Below are positions 59,994 to 64,000 of a DNA stretch of 64,000 nucleotides, piece after piece (the first letter of the stretch is position 1; every line of letters starts with the position of its first letter). The stretch comes from VRUE01 sp963805455. Its GTDB lineage: Bacteria > Actinomycetota > Thermoleophilia > Solirubrobacterales > 70-9. The stretch is taken from positions 186,001 through 250,000 of the forward strand of contig CAWDUJ010000009.1 of the NCBI GenBank assembly GCA_963805455.1, read 5' to 3'. The translations under genes and the position numbers were made by a program. A model generated the notes under the pieces. It saw only the letters and a program-made list of their open reading frames with translations. It did not search any database and was not told the DNA's origin.

Positions 59994-60725
59994 CTAGTCG
60001 ATCTGCTTCATCAGCTCGATCACCTCGTCGCTCGACCCGGGAGCGGCGTCGTGGACGATCGAGCCGTCGCTGAGGGTGATCAGGCGGTCGGCATGGGTCG
60101 CCGCGCTCGGGTCGTGGGTGACCATGATCACCGTCTGGCCGAACTCGTCGACGGCGCGGCGGAGCAGCTCGAGGACGCCGGCGCTCGAGCGCGAGTCGAG
60201 ATTCCCGGTGGGCTCGTCGGCGAAGACGACCGCCGGTTTCGAGACCAGCGCCCGCGCGACCGCGACCCGCTGCTGCTGGCCGCCCGAGAGCTCGGACGGC
60301 CGGTGGGTGCGGCGATCCTCGAGGCCGACCGTCTTGATCAGCTGGTCAAGCCACTCGCGGTCTGGCTTGCGGCCGGCGATCGAGAGCGGAAGCACCAGGT
60401 TCTCCTCGGCGGTGAGGACCGGAAGCAGGTTGAAGAACTGGAAGACGAAGCCGAGCTTGTCCCGTCGCAGCTTGGTCAGCTCGCCGTCATCGAGGCCTGT
60501 GATCTCCTGGCCGTCGAGGCTGACGGTCCCCGAGGTCGGGCGGTCGAGGCCGGCGAGGATGTGCATCAGGGTCGACTTGCCCGAGCCGGACGGTCCCATG
60601 ATCGCGGTGAACCTGCCGCGCTCGAACCCGGTGCTTATGCCGACCAGAGCGTCGACCGCTGCATCCCCTTCGCCGTAGCGGCGCGAGACGTCGTTGGCCA
60701 CCACCACCTGTCCGTTGGCGCTCAT
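59994..60725 (-). CDS. ABC transporter ATP-binding protein, MacB/LolD-type
   Basis: About 243 residues from ATG 60725 (a TTG three codons upstream is possible). Walker A GPSGSGKST (about 40), Q-loop VFQFFNLLPVLTAEEN, signature LSGGQQQRVAVARAL, Walker B VVFADEP and the switch His in VTHDPSAATHADR are all in place. The PVLTAEEN and LDxxS patterns match the LolD/MacB/FtsE branch, consistent with the FtsX-type permease downstream. It lies 39 bases from a divergent HAD phosphatase gene. Confidence 0.95.
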   Translation of the reverse strand: MSANGQVVVANDVSRRYGEGDAAVDALVGISTGFERGRFTAIMGPSGSGKSTLMHILAGLDRPTSGTVSLDGQEITGLDDGELTKLRRDKLGFVFQFFNLLPVLTAEENLVLPLSIAGRKPDREWLDQLIKTVGLEDRRTHRPSELSGGQQQRVAVARALVSKPAVVFADEPTGNLDSRSSAGVLELLRRAVDEFGQTVIMVTHDPSAATHADRLITLSDGSIVHDAAPGSSDEVIELMKQID

Positions 60726-60764
60726 GCCACTCAACGCTACCGATATGCGATTACCCTCCGCCGC

Positions 60765-61556
60765 GTGGCGCTGGCCGACGATTACGACGGATTTCTGATC
60801 GATCTCGACGGCGTCGTCTGGGTCGGGCGGGACCTGATCCCGGGCGCCGCCGGCGCTCTGCGGGCGCTCTCGGAGCGAGGGCGTGACTTCGTCTTCGTCA
60901 CCAACAACCCGGGCCGGCCGGCCGAGGTCTACGCGGCGCGGCTGCGCGAGGCAGGTGTCGATATCGGGCCGGAGCGGATCGTCACCGCCGGGGAATCGAC
61001 CGCACGCCTAGCGGCGGATGTCGCGGGCGAGGGCGCGAGCGCCTTCGTGATCGGCGCCGAGGCGCTGACCGACGCGGTCTCGGCGGCGGGCCTCGAGGTG
61101 CTCGAGGGCAAGGCGGGGCGCCGGGCGCGGGTCGTCGTCGTCTCCGGACATCGTGGCTTCGACTACGAGGAGCTCCTGACGGCGACGCTCGCCCTCCAGG
61201 GCGACGCGAGGCTCGTCGCCACCAGCCGCGACCCGACGCTGCCGATGCCGGGGGGAGCCTGGCCGGGGACCGGGGCGATCCTCGCCGCGGTCGAGACTGC
61301 GAGCGGCGCCCGCGCCGAGATCGGCGGCAAGCCCGAACGGCATCTGTTCGACCTTGCGCGGGAAGGGCTCGACGACCCCGGCCGGGTGGCGATGATCGGC
61401 GACCGGGTCTCCTCCGACATCGAGGGCGGTCGCCGGGCCGGCCTCGAGACGATTCTCGTGCTCAGCGGAGCCACGACTCGCGAGCAGGCCGATGCCGGGG
61501 CGGGGGCCGCCGCGGATCACGTCATCGACGACCTCGCCGAGCTGGTCGCACCATGA
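60765..61556 (+). CDS. HAD-IIA family phosphatase (NagD-like)
   Basis: About 263 residues from GTG 60765. HAD motif I is FLIDLDGVVW (nucleophile and acid Asp), motif II is VFVTNNPGRP, Lys motif in IGGKPERHLF, and motif IV is MIGDRVSSDIEGGRRAG. The central C2 cap (about 90-180) defines subclass IIA, which includes NagD, phosphoglycolate and 4-nitrophenyl phosphatases; the physiological substrate is uncertain. The stop TGA overlaps the ATG of a tiny reading frame in the leader repeat, beginning a chain of ATGA overlaps leading to the MFS gene. Confidence 0.92.
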   Translation: MALADDYDGFLIDLDGVVWVGRDLIPGAAGALRALSERGRDFVFVTNNPGRPAEVYAARLREAGVDIGPERIVTAGESTARLAADVAGEGASAFVIGAEALTDAVSAAGLEVLEGKAGRRARVVVVSGHRGFDYEELLTATLALQGDARLVATSRDPTLPMPGGAWPGTGAILAAVETASGARAEIGGKPERHLFDLAREGLDDPGRVAMIGDRVSSDIEGGRRAGLETILVLSGATTREQADAGAGAAADHVIDDLAELVAP

Positions 61557-61626
61557 GCGCGGAGCGAGCCAAATGAGCGCAATCTGGTTCTTCGCGCCGC
61601 GAGCGAAGCGCGAAGATTCACCATGA
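61553..61626 (+). repeat. Leader repeat copy 1: two tiny reading frames coupled to the MFS gene
   Basis: ATG 61553 (overlapping the HAD stop) gives MSAERAK and stops at 61576; ATG 61573 overlaps that stop and gives MSAIWFFAPRAKREDSP, stopping at 61626 across the ATG of the MFS gene (61623). The segment holds a hairpin with perfect CTTCGCGC (61590-61597) and GCGCGAAG (61608-61615) arms. Twenty-eight consecutive bases and the MSAERA start match the inverted copy at 63,655-63,720. Confidence 0.7.
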
Positions 61627-62813
61627 GCGGAGGAGGGGGGGCCGCGCCGATCGCGCGGCCAGGGCTCGCGTTCGCGGGGATCTTCGCGGTCACCTTCTCC
61701 GGGATCGTCGCCGTCGGCGCCGTGCTGCCGATCCTGCCGCGCTACGTCCACGGGCCGCTCGACGGCGGCAACATCGCGGTCGGGGTCGTGATCGGCTCCT
61801 ACGCCATCACCGGCCTGCTGCTGCGGCCGATCGCCGGCCGGCTCGCCGACGCCCGCGGCCGCCGTCCGACGGTCCTCGCCGGCTCGCTGCTCGTCGCCGT
61901 CTCCGGGTTCCTCTACCTGCTCCCCTTCGGCATCCCCGGCCTGATCCTGGCGCGGCTCGTGCTCGGCGCCGGCGAGGGGACGGTGTTCACCGCCGGCTCC
62001 GCCTGGATCGTCGACATCGCGCCTCCCCACCGCCGCGGCCGCGTGATCGGCCTCTACGGGCTGGCGATCTGGACCGGGCTCAGCGTCGGCCCGCTCCTCG
62101 GCGAGCTGCTGCAGCAGGTCTCCGGCTACACCGCCGTCTGGATCTTCGCCGGCGTCGCACCGCTGGTCGGGGCGGCGATCGCACTCCGGCTCCCGGACCC
62201 GTTCCGGCCGACCGCCCCGGAAGAGGGCCAGCCGCTGATCGCCCGCGAGGCGGTCCGCCCCGGCAGCGCGCTCGCGCTCGCATCGATCGGCTACGCGACC
62301 GTCGCCGCCTTCGTCGTCCTCCACCTCGACGCCCGCGGGGTCGGCCACGGAGCGACGGTGTTCGGTGCCTTCGCCTCGATGGTCGTCCTGACCCGCCTCC
62401 TCGGCGGCGACCTTCCCGACCGGATCGGGCCGGCCCGGGTCGCCACCGCCGCCGCGTTAGTGGAGACCCTGGGGTTGGTGGTGATCGGGACCGCCCAGAG
62501 CCTCGTGGTCGCGTTGGTCGGCGCGCTCGCGATGGGGGGCGCCTTCTCGCTGCTCTACCCCTCGCTCTCGCTCATCGTCGTCGACCGGGTTCCGGAAAAC
62601 CGGCGCGGGGCGGCGCTCGGGACGTTCACCGCCTTCTTCGACGCCGGGGTCGGCCTCGGCGCCCCACTGGCCGGGATCGCCGCAGCGCTCAGCGACTACG
62701 AGGGGGCGTTCCTGTTCGCCGCCTGCGCCGCGGCGGTCTGCGCGACGACGATCGCGGTCTCGATCTCGGGCCGCAGCAAGGAGCTGATCGCCCGCCGGGC
62801 CGAGGCCGGCTAG
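61623..62813 (+). CDS. Major facilitator superfamily transporter (drug-efflux-like)
   Basis: About 396 residues, start in an ATGA overlap with a short upstream reading frame. Twelve hydrophobic segments are visible, with the loop 2-3 motif A as GRLADARGRRPTVLAG and a motif C-like GTAFT-region (GEGTVFTAGSAWIVDI). Its relatives are 12-helix proton-coupled exporters (DHA1-type) for drugs or metabolites. The last segment ends FLFAACAAAVCATTIAVSISG with a short basic tail. The 50-base palindrome follows the stop by two bases. Confidence 0.92.
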   Translation: MSGGGGAAPIARPGLAFAGIFAVTFSGIVAVGAVLPILPRYVHGPLDGGNIAVGVVIGSYAITGLLLRPIAGRLADARGRRPTVLAGSLLVAVSGFLYLLPFGIPGLILARLVLGAGEGTVFTAGSAWIVDIAPPHRRGRVIGLYGLAIWTGLSVGPLLGELLQQVSGYTAVWIFAGVAPLVGAAIALRLPDPFRPTAPEEGQPLIAREAVRPGSALALASIGYATVAAFVVLHLDARGVGHGATVFGAFASMVVLTRLLGGDLPDRIGPARVATAAALVETLGLVVIGTAQSLVVALVGALAMGGAFSLLYPSLSLIVVDRVPENRRGAALGTFTAFFDAGVGLGAPLAGIAAALSDYEGAFLFAACAAAVCATTIAVSISGRSKELIARRAEAG

Positions 62814-62815
62814 AG

Positions 62816-62865
62816 GACGTGCCGGTTGTTAGGGGCCACTATGGGTACCTAACAACCGGCACGTC
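62816..62865. repeat. 50-base palindromic repeat, copy 2, between convergent genes
   Basis: Perfect 18-base arms (62816-62833 and 62848-62865, starting GACGTGCCGG) surround a 14-base centre. It is the inverted-orientation near-copy of 42,191-42,240 (three differences). It fills the gap between the convergent MFS and thioesterase genes almost completely, which suits a terminator working in both directions, or a mobile REP-like unit. Confidence 0.9.
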
Positions 62866-62868
62866 CCG

Positions 62869-63651
62869 TCAGCGCTCGGCGAGGAGCAGGCTCTGGACCG
62901 CGCGGCCGATCCGGCCGCGCTCGTCGAAGAGGACCGACTCGGCGGTCCCGATCCCGCACTCGTTCGGCAGGGTGATCGCGTCGACGCAGACCCATTCGCC
63001 CCTCGGCATCCGCTCGAGGTGGACGCTGAGGTCGACGTTGATGAAGACGAACCGGCGCCAGTCGAGGACGGCGCTGATCCCATTTCCGACGTCGGCGGCG
63101 ATCAGCGTCCGCTGCAGCGGCGAGGGCTCCTCGCCCGGCAGGAGGGGATGGCGCATCCGCATCCAGACCGTCGCCGGCCCGGGCTCACGGAAGCCGCCGC
63201 CGATCGCCTGCCACTCCATCGCGGTGTGGTACCCGGCGTCCTGCCCGGTCTCGAAGAACTCGGGCTGGGAGCCGTGGACCGGCCCCGGCGGCGGCGCCGG
63301 GCCGTCCGGGACCTCGGGCCCGAGGTCGAGCTGCGCGGTCCTGATCCGCCAGGCGCGCGCCACCATCAACTCGTTGTCCGCGTCGCGGAGGGTCGCCTCG
63401 ATCATCTGGACCGAGCGACCGGGCCGCGCCAGGCTGGCCTCGACGCTGACCGGGCCGATCGGGACCGGGCGCAGGATCTCGAGGTTGACACGGGCGATCT
63501 GGAAGCCATCGCCGCCCTCGAGCCGCTCGATCTCGCGCCCGAGCAGCGCCGAGGGAGGGCCGGCGTGCTGGGAGTCGGGGTCCCAGGGGCCCCGGGTCAG
63601 CTCGGTCGTGAGGTAGCCGCCGTCATCGTCGGGCACGTAGAAGCTCTTCAT
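62869..63651 (-). CDS. Acyl-CoA thioesterase-like double-hotdog protein
   Basis: About 260 residues from ATG 63651. Two hotdog-type halves are suggested by GPWDPDSQHAGPPSALLGREIER at the N-terminus (a common start of TesB-like/4HBT_3 thioesterases) and VDLSVHLERMPRGEWVCVDAIT in the second half, followed by GIGTAESVLFDERGRIGRAVQSLLL. Such proteins hydrolyse acyl-CoA esters in lipid turnover, with a catalytic Asp in the first half. Exact substrate is unknown. The start follows a 21-residue leader reading frame by three bases. Confidence 0.88.
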   Translation of the reverse strand: MKSFYVPDDDGGYLTTELTRGPWDPDSQHAGPPSALLGREIERLEGGDGFQIARVNLEILRPVPIGPVSVEASLARPGRSVQMIEATLRDADNELMVARAWRIRTAQLDLGPEVPDGPAPPPGPVHGSQPEFFETGQDAGYHTAMEWQAIGGGFREPGPATVWMRMRHPLLPGEEPSPLQRTLIAADVGNGISAVLDWRRFVFINVDLSVHLERMPRGEWVCVDAITLPNECGIGTAESVLFDERGRIGRAVQSLLLAER

Positions 63652-63654
63652 CGA

Positions 63655-63720
63655 TCAACCTTCGTGCTTCGCTCGCGGCGCGAAGAACCAGATAGGCACA
63701 CCTGCTCGCTCCGCACTCAT
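63655..63720 (-). repeat. Leader repeat copy 2: short peptide frame upstream of the thioesterase gene
   Basis: ATG 63720 encodes 21 residues (MSAERAGVP, then IWFFAPRAKHEG) and stops at 63655, three bases before the thioesterase ATG. Peptide and DNA match the repeat at 61,553-61,626, and in each case the element has the same orientation as the gene it precedes. The internal hairpin is kept with one mismatch. Confidence 0.7.
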
Positions 63721-63749
63721 CGGCCGGATCCTAAGCGCGGCCCGAGGCC

Positions 63750-64000
63750 TCAGCAGTGGGCGCCGAAGTGCTGGGTCCAGATGTGGGCGTGACGGAGGGC
63801 GCCGAGCGTCCCGATCCTGAGGCCGACGCCGAGGTCTCGGTAGGGGCCGAGGATGTTGTGACGGTGCCCGGACGAGCCGAGCCAGGCGGCGAAGATAGAC
63901 CGCGGGGTTCCAGCGGAGCCGGTCCCGTAGGCGATGTTCTCCCCCGCCCGCCAGCAACCGCCGGTGAGATATCCGGATCGCTCGATCCAGTAGGTGATGT
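63750..64000 (-). CDS. CAP-domain (SCP/PR1-like) protein, partial at window edge
   Basis: The frame is open from position 64000 to a TGA at 63750. The translated end carries CAP-superfamily signatures: a GENIAYGTG-type segment, IFAAWLGSSGHRHNILGP with the conserved His, and HIWTQHFGAHC near the end. Bacterial CAP proteins are usually secreted, and several bind or act on lipids or proteins in the wall. The N-terminus, any signal peptide and further domains are outside the window. The next gene downstream is the leader repeat and thioesterase. Confidence 0.85.
   Translation of the reverse strand, partial: ITYWIERSGYLTGGCWRAGENIAYGTGSAGTPRSIFAAWLGSSGHRHNILGPYRDLGVGLRIGTLGALRHAHIWTQHFGAHC

Noticed and set aside
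1..64000. tRNA, rRNA, insertion sequences, phage genes or attachment sites
   Set aside because: None was recognised on reading; no transposase or integrase motifs were seen, so none is reported.

Overview
The window is chromosomal DNA from a G+C-rich actinobacterium. The predicted secreted proteins (NHL-type propellers, FN3-like repeats with a TYHYRVVA-type motif, a conserved LPDCRAYELVS motif, lysine-rich C-terminal tails), the topA-tmk-holB order, the B12-dependent ribonucleotide reductase and the DUF4396 protein together suggest Thermoleophilia (Solirubrobacterales or a relative). This placement rests on recognised sequence style, not on a database search.

Region 1 (1-36,900, all minus strand) is a large block of exported-protein genes. 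It reads as two tandem, diverged copies of one operon. The older-looking, longer copy (36,712 down to 14,961) runs: FN3/propeller protein A0, giant propeller-FN3-WD40-like protein A1', four-unit protein B1', giant A2', four-unit B2', membrane-anchored C', single-unit D', second D, helical secreted protein E, and lipoproteins F and G. The second copy (14,760 down past position 1) repeats the order A1, B1, A2, B2, C, D, with D cut by the window edge. Both copies begin with a GTG-start gene behind a TTGACA-17-T(G/C)TTAT promoter. A second, internal promoter precedes gene C'. The genes are packed tightly and mostly coupled. Function is unknown; a secreted or wall-associated assembly is an inference.

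Region 2 (36,900-40,950) holds an unusual regulator made of two TetR units in one chain, a structured intergenic stretch carrying a third copy of the operon-type promoter and a strong hairpin (candidate small RNA), and an OmpR-type response regulator with its HAMP-PAS histidine kinase.

Region 3 (40,950-64,000) is more ordinary and visibly richer in G+C: a GT2/DUF2304 pair, topA-tmk-holB (with a haloarchaea-like topoisomerase I), a sugar-nucleotide epimerase, a CARDB/lamin-tail exported protein, a siroheme-type dehydrogenase, divergent MarR and YceI genes with an FMN reductase, a frameshifted hemolysin III gene, class II ribonucleotide reductase, a cytochrome P450 divergent from an HSL-type esterase, DUF4396 behind a CsoR-like palindrome, a MacB/FtsX-type ABC pair, a HAD phosphatase, an MFS exporter, a hotdog thioesterase and a partial CAP-domain gene.

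Short repeats stand out. A 50-base palindrome lies between two convergent gene pairs (42,191 and 62,816). A leader-like repeat encoding a short peptide containing IWFFAPRAK sits immediately upstream of two unrelated genes (61,553 and 63,720). A 44-base copy of the holB 3' end is fused to the neighbouring DUF2304 gene. Three genes carry apparent single-base frameshifts (near 14,350, 15,453 and 50,911); these may be sequence errors or decay.
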